Below are positions 36,405 to 48,896 of a stretch of DNA of 64,000 nucleotides, piece after piece (position 1 is the first letter of the stretch; every line of letters begins with the position of its first letter). This stretch comes from Plazaster borealis (lineage: Eukaryota > Echinodermata > Asteroidea > Forcipulatida > Labidiasteridae). The translations under genes and the position numbers were made by a program. The notes beneath the pieces are model-generated. The model made no database searches and was not told the origin of the DNA. It saw nothing but the letters and a program-made list of their open reading frames with translations. The DNA lies in assembly GCA_021014325.1 (NCBI GenBank), contig CM037459.1, positions 18,006,501 to 18,070,500 on the forward strand, written 5' to 3'.

Positions 36405-36545
36405 GTTCTGGTAGTGGTAGGGCCTTTTTATGTAGGCCGTACCTGAATTGGTGGCTACAGCTATACGGCTACGACTTGTTAAGGACTGTTACTTCAACGC
36501 AGTGATCTAGCCGCAGCCGTAGCCGCCAATTTGCACATGGCCCAT
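36405..36545. repeat. Foldback with GGCTAC/GTAGCC arms
   Basis: GGGCCTTTTTATGTAG and AATTGGTGGCTACAGCTATA on the left; AGCCGCAGCCGTAGCCGCC then AATTTGCACATGGCCC on the right. Confidence 0.55.
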
Positions 36546-37587
36546 GCTTGTTTAGAGGCATTTATAATATGAAGCAATATGTATAGCCCTACATGTATAT
36601 AACTGTTTATTTTGATAACACAGTCTCCCCTAATTATTGACTACTTCACCGGGGTTACATAATAGCCTATGATTTCACCTGGTCAATATTTTGTCCAGTT
36701 ATTGTTTTGTGGGCAATTATAATTTTCCTCTGCGGATGGATAATCAAGTTTCAATCTAATATTGTATAATCCAGTCATTGTTGTGAATAACAAACACAAC
36801 ATAAGTTGTGTCGAATGGTAGGTGTATATCAAAGTGATGTACCCGTCTTTGTATTTAAATAGTTGTATAAATGACTAGCTGTGTAACAACGACACTCAGT
36901 CTGAAATATGAAATTGAATAATGTCATATATAAAAAAAGGAGGAAGAATAACAAGTAAACCAAATATAGTTTCTCGCACCAACTGAACCCTTTCTCGTGT
37001 TACCAACTGACACTTGGTGCAACAACATTTTAATCTTCAACACCCATACTTCGAGGGTCTCTAACTGTAGATACAATCTGATACGCACTAATCGTTCAGT
37101 AAATTAACAGGGCCGTAGGGTTAGGTGCGGCTCCGACGTTTCGGATCGTGACTTCAGGTCGGCTTTATTTACCGGCCCCGGAACACCCTGAACTACAGGG
37201 TCACCATAAAGGAAATGTACAATCTTGGTAATCAATTTAAGGATGCTCAAGAAAGCCTCACCATTGTTGTATGAATATTGTGGCCTATAATTCGTGTTTC
37301 AAGGGCTAAGCTCGTGCATTCTTTTAATAAAAGCTTGGATTATTTTGATCTTGTCGAGGCAAGGCCATATTTCTTTGAGAAAAAAAGAACAGATTAGTAA
37401 ATCAAAACGTCGATTCCTGTGAATCTTATTAAAAAGTACACCAACACACTGGACGGGGGCAACGGAGTTTAATCGTCCCTGTGAAATTCTCTTTAAGATT
37501 CTCAGAGAAAAGGCACAAATCTCAATAGAAAAATCAGAAATCCGAAAAAAAATTTTTTTAAAGAGGGGCTACAAGGTCAAGAGCCGG

Positions 37588-37780
37588 GCCCACTTTCATA
37601 GAGCTGTGCGTAAAGCACAAAACCAGCTCATCGCTGTTGATCACCAACACCAGAATAAGGTTACCAGCCAACACCATATCATGTGAACCGTATCCGCATT
37701 TGACTTGTTCAATGTTTGCTTTTGCTTAAAAAGTTAAGCAAGTATTTCTACTTCAGCAGCTCAATGAAACAGCCCAGTGG
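37588..37780. repeat. GGGCCC-type dispersed repeat
   Basis: Starts GGGCCCACTTTCATAGAGCT and continues through ACACCAGAATAAGGTTACC and CTTAAAAAGTTAAGCAAG to GCTCAATGAAACAGCCC. Same terminal words as the repeat at 18250. Confidence 0.5.
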
Positions 37781-38680
37781 TTTCTGAAATCCCAAGTTTG
37801 ATTAATACTTCATCATCTTCTAAACAAAGATGCGGTACTGAACAATAAGTGAACTTCTGGAAAAATAATATATAATTAGTTTGTTAGCATCCCTTTAAAA
37901 CACTCGGGTTGAAGGTCAACTTAAATGGAGAATAATTGCACTGCGTTCCCTGGGGAGGTAGATGCAGAAGCGCAGAATGGCTTTGTACTTTAACATGACG
38001 ATTATGTCATACAATATGGGTCGAGTTCGTTATTCGAGGCCGGGTCACATTTTGTGTGTCACTTGTCAGTTGTTGAAAGATGTGTACAATCTCGCCGTTA
38101 GATTGGTAAGATATTTTTGTAAGGCAAAATGGTTGTTATTATGTTTACATTACGGGAAAATTAATAGATTTTGAATCAGGTTAGAAAATGTTACCAGGAT
38201 TTGGGACTATGTAGTTTGTAGCATGCGAGGAAGACTTTTTCCTTCATATTCCATTAGGCCTATAGCATTTATCATTTTTGGCTGCTGTAGTTGAAGAAAT
38301 TATTTAAAAGTACATTACGTACTATAGTAAAAAAAAAAAAAAAACTCCGACGTAGGTGGAACTTCTATGATTGCCAGTGAAATATTTTATATTTTATAAA
38401 TGATAAATTAATTACATAACATCTGATTCAACAGAAACACAAACATGAGACAAGACTTATGTTAATTATGTATCACAATCTGTATACCTTAGTCGCAAGA
38501 TTTGTGTGGGAGGGAGTAAAAATTAAAGCATCATTCAGTTCACTGTTATTGACAACTGAGGAAATTAATGTTATTTAAATTGTAAGTTTTTAAAATCTAT
38601 TAAAACGTATCATGTTGATAATAATTTTGAAATACCTTTGACGTCGCAGCAGCTGATGTGTTGTCTGTGAGCCTGTCCGC

Positions 38681-38694
38681 GTTACCATAGCAAC
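38681..38694. promoter_or_regulatory. X-box (RFX-type) palindrome in intron 1 of the MAM-EGF gene
   Basis: GTTACCATAGCAAC fits the X-box consensus GTNRCC-N-RGYAAC recognised by RFX factors, which drive many ciliary genes. It lies ~260 bp inside the intron from exon 1 and is repeated at 34967-34980. Confidence 0.5.
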
Positions 38695-38953
38695 GCCTAG
38701 CTTTAGAATACGTTAAGATTTATATATGAGCTACGGCGCCAATCAAACTGCGTGGCCTTGTAGTTGCAGCGCATATTTAATTACCTTTCTATAAAATTGT
38801 CGTGCGAAAATTTGTTGACATGCTGTATCTGAAAACGGTAGACCGTTTTTGAACGTAGTTTGCAGTGAGTTTTCCATCTTGCAGTATTTTAATTATCTAT
38901 TATTACATAAACTAAGAAAAAGGAGCAGTAATTGTGTATAAATTCACCCTTAC

Positions 38954-39041
38954 CAGTATTGACGTACATAACTATCACCAATGACAGAAATATTCTCCGT
39001 AGTTCCCTCATGATCATTCCTCTACATTCATATCGTTCCAT
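38954..39041 (-). CDS. MAM-EGF transmembrane protein, exon 1 (start codon and signal peptide)
   Basis: First coding exon of a six-exon gene running to 25603. It encodes 29 residues plus one base and ends at a GTAAGG donor (phase 1). The peptide has Arg residues (MRELRR) followed by a hydrophobic core, IFLSLVIVMYV, and ends NTG just before the mature domain, as expected of a secretory signal peptide. The ATG at 39041 is preceded in frame by TAA codons about 12 codons upstream, so coding starts here; Met-9 or Met-11 could also serve and would give a more typical signal peptide. The next exon, 6.9 kb away, is in matching phase and starts directly in the MAM domain. All six exons total 1182 nt (393 residues plus stop). 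I do not recognise a named orthologue. Confidence 0.75.
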
Positions 39042-40468
39042 TGTAATGCCAAGTCTGATTTCCGGCAGGTTTGCTTATTAAATCATTCCACGATATGGCA
39101 CCCTCTCGAGCCGACGACCTATACCCTATACCCCCGTAGAAATCACCGCCTCACGACAGCAAGAACCGTAGCGGGGAAACGACGCGATAGACCCGGTGGA
39201 GTAGTCGGAAGATAATACGGTCCGTTCGTGTCGGTGGTCCGAGGACTACTGATGATAATGTTACTCCCTTATGGGCGTTACCAACTTTGCCGCATCGTTG
39301 AGGCGTGCGTACAATATCGTCGAGCATGAAGCCGTTGTGTTCACCATCAGTGCTACATGGAATCAGTGTGCACGCGGCTTACCATTGGAAAGGTTGATTC
39401 ACAACGCTGATTGAGTGACGAAAATATCGTCATCAACACAAACAACTGCCGTATTGTGTGCGTACACAGAACACTGTGTGAGTTCTGTACAATATTGACC
39501 GCTAGGTTTAACCTCTTCTGATAAAAGCGCAGCATGCCAAACTTATGACTAATAAACATACATAAAAATCTCGCCTCCCGCTGCAAATGTTCACTTGAGC
39601 ATTTAATTCCGCCTGGCTGGTTTAAAATTGCCTTTTATAACAAATTCTCTACGCAGCTATCCAATACAATCACTGGTCTGTTTTCGGTCGGATAGAAAAG
39701 CTTTCAAAAAAGTGGGTTTTGCATCGAGATATTTGCAAAGAAGTCAATGAATTGTGTACTGTGAGAGAACTGAAACTCGCCGAACCGTTGCTAATATTGT
39801 GGGAAAGCAGACAATAGGTCCACCTGTCACGGAGGATGACGCACCCCGTGGGAATACCCCCAAACTATCGTTGGGTACTTCTGTTGTTGGATAAAATAAA
39901 TATAAAACTAATTGTATTATTGAGGGTTGGAAAGGTGAAGGGTTTCAATTCAAAGTAAAAAAAACCGGATCATTCTCCTATAAGTTGTTTAGATTAACTT
40001 CTCACAATTTATGGTGATTGTTCGGGTTGTTATTTCATCCCGGCCTAAACTTTGGCTTTTCAAATTCGATTACAAAAGATAACTTGTTACCGGGCTTTAT
40101 CGTTATCAAAAATCATAAAAGAATTAAGGCTGAAAAGTGACAAAGATTGTGTTTAATATTTGGTGGTTGGCGGTTGAATTTGTAAGGGTTTTGTTTAATT
40201 GTATTCAGATTAGCGGGTCTACTTAGGCCATTACGGGCGTCAATGGTGCAGAGCAAATGAAGACTGTACACAACTTTATCATTTGAACACTGGGAACTTG
40301 TGATTTCATGCTTTTATCATTATGAAAGGTTTTGTTGTTGTTAATTGTATTATATTATGTTATATGTTTTTGAAGAGTAAACTCAATTTCACCCTCCTAC
40401 TTGTTTTCAACAAACACACCATTCATGCTGGTACAAAGTGTCGTCATATTCGGTGGTCCTGTTTTTAA
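39042..40468. other. 5' flank of the MAM-EGF gene
   Basis: The first ~300 bp upstream of the start codon are richer in CG dinucleotides (for example ACGACGCGATAGACCCGG) than the surroundings, as expected of a promoter or 5' UTR. No TATA box was assigned. Confidence 0.4.
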
Positions 40469-40838
40469 AGGCACTGTACACGTTTGGTAATTACTCAAAA
40501 TATATATTAGCATAAAAACTGACTTGGTAACAAGCAACGGAGAGCTGTTGATAGTATAAAACATTGTGAGAAACGACTCCCTCTGAAGTAACGTAGTTTT
40601 TGAGAAAGAGGTAGTTTCTCACTAAAATAATAAAAGACTTCTTGCAAGAAGCCTTTTATTCCTATCTGAAAGCACACACATTTGTACAACAAGGGTGTTT
40701 TTTTCTTTCATCATTTTCTTGCAACTTCGATGACCAATTGAGCCCAAATTTTCACAGGCTTGTTATTTTATGCATATGTTGGAATACACCAAGTGAGAAT
40801 ACTGGTCTTTGACAATTTACCAAACGTGTTGAGTGCCT
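40469..40838. mobile_element. TTAA-flanked foldback element, AGGCACTG family, copy 3
   Basis: Starts AGGCACTGTACACGTTTGG, ends CGTGTTGAGTGCCT, exact TTAA flanks. Same interior as copies 1 and 2. Confidence 0.85.
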
Positions 40839-40964
40839 TTAATGACGAACGAACCAATTCGTTTTGGTTGTCAGATAGTTTGCACACGTTCAAAGCGTGA
40901 ACGTTAATTCGATTGCAAAATAGTTTGAATTTCCCTTCACAAGTTATTGTATTAACAGGTAGGC

Positions 40965-41215
40965 CATTCTGGTTCTAGTACTCGGTAGGTTCGCGATCCC
41001 TGCCTTGCATGTACGTGACCTTGGTTCGAATCCCAGACCAGCGCCTTTCATGTGGGTTGGTTGGGTTTTCAGTCTCTATACCTGATTGCGTGTTTTCCCT
41101 ATTAGGGGTTTTCCTCCCACATCTGAAACTGTAATTTCTTCATCATCTTCTCTACACAGCTATCTTCAGGCCTAGGCCTACTGGTTACAGTGCTAGTCAC
41201 ATTCGCGGGTTCCTT
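40965..41215 (+). mobile_element. tRNA-derived SINE, GGTTTTCCTCCCAC family
   Basis: Begins with a tRNA B-box-like segment (CCTTGGTTCGAATCCCAG) and continues with TATACCTGATTGCGTG, GGGGTTTTCCTCCCAC, TTCATCATCTTCTCTACAC and TACAGTGCTAGTCAC. The same blocks occur at 61490-61675. Confidence 0.7.
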
Positions 41216-41574
41216 GGTGAACAGACTGATTAATAACAGTTACAGACAACATCCTATACATTCATACACCAAGGTCTTAAGGAATCAGGATAATCCATTG
41301 ACATAGCCAGACATTTTATTTATGTTGTTGTTGTGGGTTTTGGGTTTTTTGTTTGTTTTTGTTTGTTTTGTTTTGTTTTGTTTGTTTTTTTTTTTTTTTT
41401 TTTTTTTGTTTTTTTTTTTTTTTTTTGGGGGTTGGGGGAGGGGAGCTATCGAATCATTCATTTGCGCATTTCCCCCATCTTATTGAGGGGGGGGCAAGGG
41501 TTTCGAGCGGAGAGGGGATACCGCCCCGCCCCCTCCCTCTGATCATGGAACAAGGGAACAGTTCCTTTGCTCAA

Positions 41575-41808
41575 CACTGCACAAATTGGGGTGTGAAAAT
41601 TGACACCATGGGTGTTGTCACAAATATATGACCAAGAGAGAATCAAAATTAACATCATAGGTTGTTAAAATAGCACCAATGTAATTGTGTTGGCAGAAAT
41701 TAGAGTTATTTTAACACCCTATGAATGATGTAAATTTTGATTCTTTTTTGGCATCTATAATATGACAACACCCATGGTGTCAATTCGAACACCCCATTTT
41801 TTGCAGTG
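41575..41808. mobile_element. Palindromic element with CACTGCAC/TTGCAGTG ends, second copy
   Basis: Same arms as 28986-29211 (AAAATTGACACCATGGGTG, GACCAAGAGAGAATC) and the same central AATAGCACCAATGTAATT. No clear target duplication. Confidence 0.8.
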
Positions 41809-43689
41809 TACGCTCTGATTACTCAACTCATGTATGGTAGGCCTATATTTATAGGAACTTTATAATCAGCAAGCTTTAAGACTTAAAATTATCTATTTTG
41901 GTTCGCTAAGTAAGGCCTACCAAGCTGTTTCGAGTCATCAACTGTGGTTGCCTGAATACAGCTTATCTTTCTTCCGATGTCGGACTTCTATACTCCATAA
42001 ATTTGACAAGAAAAACAGCGATTGACAGTTGTCAGGTTTTGACATATCGAACCATAAACCCATTCTTCTTCACAAGAACAATCCTCTGAACTTCTCAGAA
42101 AATGAAAGACCACTACAAAGGGCACCAAAACAAAATTGGTTTGTGTGTCTGCAAAACAAGTTAAACACAATGCTGAATTTACAGTGGAAACGTCTGCTGC
42201 ATTGTTTGCATTAAATTCAACCACAAGACAAGGCGTCCATTCACATAGGAATCAAAGTATGATTATCTGTATTGTCCATCTCACGGACTGTCGTCTACTG
42301 TGAAATGAACACTAGTTAAAGTCCACCCCGTCACATGCGTGACAATAATTTTTCAACATACAAAAGTTATTGACTATTATGACCGCAATATTGATTGAAC
42401 TTTGCTGGTTTTGAAGAATTGACAATTCGTCGATCAGTTCACACACAAAGTACAATACAGTGTGAAATGCGTTTTTGTCTGGGGCTGTGGTAAAGGCGGG
42501 GTTGTGTTATTGTGGGGGTTTTTAGTTGAAGAAGTAGTTTTTTAAAGGAGATTGTTTTCATTTCAGATTTTAGCGAGCGAATTACAAAGGACGCCTTTTG
42601 CAATGTTATAGAGGGCAATTAAAGGTATTATGCAAGATTGCTAGAGCTGACAAAGATGTCGCAAACAGTGTTCATGTTTTTTGTGATCAACCATATACAT
42701 GAAATAACACCTCTGAAAATTTGGGCTTAATCCGTTGCTCGTGTCAGAAGAAACTAGTGAAAAACAATGCAAAATTTCCGGATAGTTTTCTCGAATACGA
42801 TTTCATTTCAGAGGGAGACATTTCACAGAAAAAAATTGTTTTAGTATCAACTTCATAATCAGTAGGCTTTCAGACTAAGATTAAACAATGATCTTCTTTA
42901 TCAAATCCTGTATAATACATTTAAGTCATTTCGTAACATTAAGCAAGGCAGTGATGGAACCGTTCTTCGTCATCAAATCTCCCCGTCTGCCTATATTCTA
43001 ATGACTTATAACCAATGACTTACTGTTGTGAGAATACACAAATGGAACAAGCATTATTAAAAAGTGGAAAAACGGGCCCCAAACTGACGCAAACTGAAAC
43101 GACTCAGCAAGACAGAGGATCGATCGTCAATATTAACTTTTTATTCACAAAAAATTGAGAAAAAGCATACCCATTTTTAAAAAACGAAACAGTATTAGTT
43201 CATCAATTCGAAACAAATACACGTACCCACTGTGATGTTAGAAGGATGCGACACCTTTGGTAAATTGTCTATAAACGCATTCATACTCCAAGAAAAAAAA
43301 CAACAACAACAACAAACAAACCAAATTTGTGAGAGTTTTCAGTGACTCAAACTTAGGACCATTAGTATACAAAAGCGTTTTTTCTGCTCTGGCGTTTACA
43401 TTTTCCTTTGAAATATTCATGTGTTTAATTAAAAGCTAAACTAGAATATTTTAACTTCATAAAATAAAGCGAAAGCACCTCAGAAGGGAAAAGGTTAAAC
43501 ATGGATGACCAGTGATTTAAAGTCAAGATATACCAGCCACTGAAGTAATTGTGTCAACATTCATTTACAAAGTCTGATTGATGACAAAATTGCACTTCAC
43601 TTACAAAATCACCCACAGAAACACTTCGGGGGGGGGGGGGCTATGGAATTGATGGGTACATTTCACCACTATATACAATGATAACAATT

Positions 43690-44052
43690 TGGATGGCTTG
43701 CATGCTGAGAACCTGAATTGCAGCTGTGGAGCTGTAATCAGCTGCAATCATCCTTACTTGCAGCTGAGAAGCTGAATTGCGAAGGACTAAGCTACAACAT
43801 GGTCGAGCCCAAGGCATGCAAGGGTGCCTTAGGCAGCCAGCCACATCGACCCGTGTGACTACGGAGCACAGCCAGAGATCCAAAGTGTTTGATTTGTCAG
43901 GAGGGAGGAAAACCACAGGGCCTGGAGAAAAACCCTCGTGGCATAGGAGAGAACCAACACACAACTCTACTCACATAATGACCTCAGTCCGGGAATCGAA
44001 CCAGGGCCACAGTGTGAGAGGCGAGCGCTTTACGCACATTGCCACCCAATGA
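43690..44052 (-). mobile_element. tRNA-derived SINE, minus strand
   Basis: Minus strand reads GGGTGGCAATGTGCGTAAAG, CTGGTTCGATTCCCGGAC, a variant of the CCTCC-containing body (GTGGTTTTCCTCCC), and then a tail rich in GCTGCAA/CAGCTG words. Left-end boundary approximate. Confidence 0.6.
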
Positions 44053-44236
44053 ATGGGAACTTATTGTCATGGCAAATTCAAAAATATGGTTAACTGGAAT
44101 TTTGTAAACGGACATCCCAGAAGAGCATTTTTCAAATGAAATGTTTACGGTTAAATGTATGCAACTTGTTTTTCATTGACCAATAAATAATTGTCACAAA
44201 AAGACCTTGCTATTTAATTAACAAGTATCGATGTCA

Positions 44237-44396
44237 TAGGGGATTTTGTCCCCCGGTGTGTGTGTCCCCCATACGGTAAATTAACATGGGCTGAAGAAAG
44301 TTGATTCAAGAGAGGGCGCTATCAGACGAGATTTCTAAACAAGTCGCCGTATGAGGGATACATACAGGATCTCCTGCCACACCGGGAATCGTTTCT
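44237..44396. repeat. Dispersed repeat, CCCCATACGGTAA / CGCCGTATGAGG
   Basis: Carries GTGTGTCCCCCATACGGTAA, AGAGGGCGCTAT, AAGTCGCCGTAT and TCTCCTGCCACACCG. The inverted copy is at 61028-61185. Confidence 0.65.
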
Positions 44397-44930
44397 TGCA
44401 GTTGTATGGGAAACTGCCGAAATAAAATAAGATTCAACACAAAATACTACAATGAAGAAACAATACATACATATATGAAATCAAATGTATAAAGGTCTTC
44501 TTTAAAAAATAAAAAGAAATTAATAGAACAATGATGACAAATACAATCGGCATTTCCTGTGAAAAAAAAAATCCCCAAGCAACAATTTTAGGTAATTACA
44601 ACATGAAATAAATTATAAGTTTGCACAAATAGCTGTATAAGAATATATCCTCTAACAAGCTATACACAGATGTCAGAAAAAATGTAAATCATTTGAAAAA
44701 AATACAAGAAAATTACAATCAGACTTCTGGGAAGCCTCCTGTCGTTAGACTTGGAGGTTTTCAGTTGTACATCACCTAGCTGTGACCAACTGCTCTCTTC
44801 GACAAATGCTGTGGCAACCATACCAAGCCCAATGTGTGACAGCGTAAGCCCCCCCCCCTCTTAAAATGTCCCTATAGCTTAACACACTCTTCCCCTCCTG
44901 AAGATCTGTATATTGTTAAAGTTGCATTAA

Positions 44931-45718
44931 AGGGGCACACCGGCTCACCATTTACGTAATTTAGTGAAGTAGAGTCACAAACAATAAATAATTTGATGTT
45001 AAAACAAAAAAAATCATAAAATTAGCACGCAATTAACGAAAAATAGTGAAAAAAACGAAACGCGGTCAAAGGTCAGCGTATACGCTTTTCAAGCCGAGTG
45101 TGTGCAGCGTAGTCAATCCAGCAACGGCACTGCCTAAAACTTCCTTGGAACCAAACGTGATTATGGTCTGGCTCCCAACCCCCAGACAGGCTCCGAAGCC
45201 ACGGCTATTGGCAAGCTGAGGAGTTCATGCCCCTAGGTTTCAATGCTCTCTGGCCCCACGGGATGTAGCGCCGGCTGACGGGATATGCCCCCAAGGCTTA
45301 CGTTGTGATTGCTCCACGCCTTTGGGCCATGCAACACGCCTCCGTTACATGGACTCTTTGAATGCGAATCTTACGTTGGATTTTTCACCATTATTTACAT
45401 CTTGTAGCGATAATTTGAATACATGATCTTTTTCGTCAGTTACTCGTTTAATTGTGTAAAAAAAAAAATTCAATTTGGTTTGGTAAGTTACTTTTAAACG
45501 GCTGGAAGTAAAACTAACTCGGAAGGTCACGTGATTGTTTGAACCAGTTTGTGGTTCAAACTATCACGTGACCTTCGTTTTTGTTTAAAAATGCTCAAAA
45601 ACGGCTAAATTTAATGATTTTTTTTATAGACTGTTCTTCTTCATTCCTGGAAGACCGTTGAAGTCATATTTTAGTCTATTTTGTAGCCCAAAAAGCCCAA
45701 TTCAGCCGGTGTGTCCCT
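44931..45718. mobile_element. 788-bp TTAA element, AGGGGCACACCGGCT ends
   Basis: Ends AGGGGCACACCGGCT and AGCCGGTGTGTCCCT with exact TTAA flanks. It includes a segment (GTAGCGCCGGCTGACGGGAT, GGCCATGCAACACGCCTCC) found again, inverted, at the window end, and a 50-bp palindrome around 45520-45576 (GGTCACGTGATTGTTTGAAC). No ORF long enough for a transposase. Confidence 0.85.
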
Positions 45719-46284
45719 TTAACTTTCGATTAGAATTCATGTTTGGTACAAACAGGGCCCACACAGGGAGCCAGACTAGACTGCGAATTGGGACTGAAAT
45801 TGGCGTCCAGCAACCACTTGACCAAACAAACTGGTCCCTCCATGTCGCAACTCTCTCAATACACAGTACCGAAGTACACCCCTCCCTGAAAATCCTCTTC
45901 AGAAGTCCTGAGATTCCCAGAACACAATGAAGAAACCAGGGGAGGGGAGGGGAGGGGAGGGGGAATACACCATGCCACTTATTGAGTACCAAATTACCTT
46001 CACACAAATTTCTCTCTCACACAACATTGGCTCCGTGTGGAATTTTGTTTCGACATTAATTTGTGGACTTGAACCGTTTGGAACAGAGAATGGGGGTCAC
46101 AGAAAGTCAAGCGTTACTGTGCAATTGCATCAACATATATTAGTTTGGTGTTGGTTCGAATCCCTCCTGGGCTGCTTAAATATTTGTAACTCGAAAAGTG
46201 CTTATCACACATCAGTAGCAAAACCAAAATGTGCTTCATTATTATTGTATATTTCTGGTAATGAAACCAAGGATGCCTTATAAG

Positions 46285-46602
46285 TGAACTTAATCACTGT
46301 AGCTCAAAACCCTGAGGAAACTTGTAAACAAGGGTGCTTGCTATGTGAACCAGAAACACCCGGGGTTAACCCCTACTGTTCCACGATAAAGTGTTCTGGG
46401 TTCTTTTACATGCAATACCGATCCTAGTATACTGGACCTACAGCTTAATGTCCCATCCGAAGGACAGAGCATTTACGGTAAAGTATCTTGCTCAAGGACA
46501 AAAGTGCCACAGCCGGGACTCAAACCCGAACTCTGCTGATCAGAAACACCAGAGCATGAGACCGGTGCTCTTAACCGCTCGGCAACAAGCTGATGCAAAT
46601 AA
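46285..46602 (-). mobile_element. tRNA-derived SINE (V-SINE type), near full length
   Basis: On the minus strand: GCCGAGCGGTTAAGAGC, GGGTTTGAGTCCCGG, then CCTTGAGCAAGATACTTTAC and TTCGGATGGGACATTAAGC, and a long body with GTAAAAGAACCCAG. This is the most complete copy of this SINE family in the window. Confidence 0.8.
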
Positions 46603-47364
46603 TCCCCATTGAAAGGCCCAGGGTTGCAGTATGGATTTATTCAAAATCTGAAACAAACCAAAATGAAAACCCCCCAAAAAACAAGCAAGGACATCAAGAA
46701 ACTTAATTCTGTACCCCCTTTGAACTTTGCTGGAAATTTGTTGCATTTATAAACACTTTACCACTGGTGTACACTGCATTTAAGACATGGGCAGCTCTCA
46801 AATCCAGGCTAAGTTTAAAATTCAATTAATCTATAGCGTGTCTTTTAAAAAATATGTTATAATAACCAATTTGCAAACAATTTATTTACAACATCACTTC
46901 CCGAAAAAACAAATAATATTAATAATAATAAACAACCCCCAAAACATACCTACAGTTATCGCAGGTGTCTATTACCTTAATGAAATGCGACAGTTTGCAA
47001 CAACCATTATGTTGTATTGCAGTCACAATATATGCACACACACAGCCAACCTGGAGTTCATTTCGATAGGCTTTCGCAAAACACCAGATACCCATCCCAT
47101 AATTTGTGGACACTTTCACCGAATGCGTGTTATGAATTCCACATTCATAGTGGTTCCACACAAGCTACATGTACCTGGGCTAAATTCCATCACTTTTGTA
47201 TTACCTACAACTTACAAGTCAGTTCATGTGCTTACTTGATATTATCAGATAATATTAAGCATTTCAATACAAAAAAACAAACAAGCAAACTAAGTATATG
47301 CCTGTTCAAACTTAATTGACATTGCTGCATTAATCTTATGCTAGAAAGAACAACTGCCAAATAA

Positions 47365-47719
47365 AGAGGGGCTTAATGGTTAAATTCAGTTTTTCGATGC
47401 ACTCATTTTCCAGTAGAAATTATAAAATATTGTGAAAAAACTACCCCCTTTGAAGTAATGTAATTTAAGAGAAAGAGGTAATTTTTCACCCCAATTTTTT
47501 TTCTTAGGCATCCGAAAGCACACAATTGGGTGATTTTCTTGCAACTTCAATGACCAATTGAGCCCAAATTTTCATAGGATGCTGGTCTTTGACAATTACC
47601 AAAAGTATACCCTGCCCATGAGGTAAGAGAATTGTAATATTTTCCCACTTTCACAAAGGACTTTTATCTCCTGGAAAACGAGTGTATCACAAAACTGAAT
47701 TTGACCTTGGAGCCCCTCT
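47365..47719. mobile_element. TTAA element with AGAGGGGCT ends and AGGCAC-family interior
   Basis: Outer ends AGAGGGGCTTAATGG and CCTTGGAGCCCCTCT. TTAA follows on the right and a mutated ATAA precedes on the left. Inside lie family words (GAGAAAGAGGTAATTT, GACCAATTGAGCCCAAATTT), so different termini frame a related core. Confidence 0.7.
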
Positions 47720-47894
47720 TTAAACATACCTTTACCTTGCTTATGTTGAGCAGTATTTTATAAAATCAAAATTCTGCTGTGAACCGTGCAAATCTCACCG
47801 CGTATTTTAATACGCGGCGAGCATATTTTACTCTACCAAGTAAAGGAAACACAGTTGTTCACTCTAACAACAGGTCCCAAAGTTCAAATACGCC

Positions 47895-48020
47895 CGAGAC
47901 TTTAGGCTGGGCCGAATTTGCAGCTACGGCTGCAACTGTTGCCAAGCATACCCTATTCTTTCAATGCATAATAACGCGGTTATCCAGCCGTAGCCGTAGC
48001 CGTAGCCGCTAATTTGACAC
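47895..48020. repeat. Foldback with CCGTAGCCGTAGCC
   Basis: Left arm TTTGCAGCTACGGCTGCAAC and right arm AGCCGTAGCCGTAGCCGC-TAATTTG. Similar AATTxGxGGCTACxGCTA foldbacks occur at 36405-36545 and, decayed, at 52885-52945. Confidence 0.55.
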
Positions 48021-48896
48021 AGTTTACTTGGGGCTCTATTAACAACAACAAAATTCAGTAAAAAGCTTTGTGAAGTTAAGCCCCAGTGAAGTAGCACCGT
48101 ATATCTCAAGAACATACATTGAATTAAAAGGTCCAAAAGTTCTAATTTCAATTTCTCCACAAATGATAAATTTTGACTAAGTATCTTAAAAGATAAAAAC
48201 TGTAAAAGCCAACAATATCTTTACTTTTAGCATGAGAGAATAAATGACAAACTTAAACTGTGGAGTTTCTTGTGTTGGGACAAGTTGTACAAAATGTGCA
48301 AAATGTACTTAACAAATGAAATCTATTGACTGGTACTGAGTATTTAGTTATGCAATAATTCTTACTCCTTGTTAAGACCACGTGACATGTTGAAGAAAGC
48401 GCCACATATTATGGTTAAGTAGTGGATGGACTTGTACTAGACGTTTTGGTGAAATTTCAATGGAAAGCTAGTGATTGTATGACAGCATCAAATATCCTGG
48501 AAAAACTTGTAAGAAAGAGAATCAAAGATTCGTTTCTAAATTCAATGACGTCACATGTGGCTACTGTGTGCCCATGATCCTGCCATTTTGGGAGTCAAAT
48601 TGCACGAAAAGATATTGTGCACGTTTCATACCGCATGTCTCGCCTAGACCATGCACTGCTAAGTAACACATGGGGAAACCTACTCCCAACATGGCACAAC
48701 CAAGATTTATCATGGGTGATGACGTCAGGTGACTTGGGTCAGGTGACTTGGGTCAGGTGACAGTAATAGGAACAAAACTGTCAAGACGAAAGCAAAACTT
48801 CTTACACTGGAACTCTCATTGCAAGTGTGCAGTGCACAATGCAAATCTTGATTGTAAGAAAGTATGCATACAGTACATGTTCCAATGACAGTAGCT

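Larger units (their letters stand above)
35805..38920. repeat. Intron-1 duplicated segment, split copy
   Basis: Two halves (35805-35995 and 38645-38920) of the segment at 34783-35200, separated by ~2.65 kb of other sequence that includes a GGCTAC foldback and a GGGCCC repeat. Confidence 0.65.

Noticed and set aside
46787..47239. 150-codon plus-strand frame
   Set aside because: Ile/Thr/His-rich with no domain, in the probable RNF126 3' flank, no splice context; best explained as chance.
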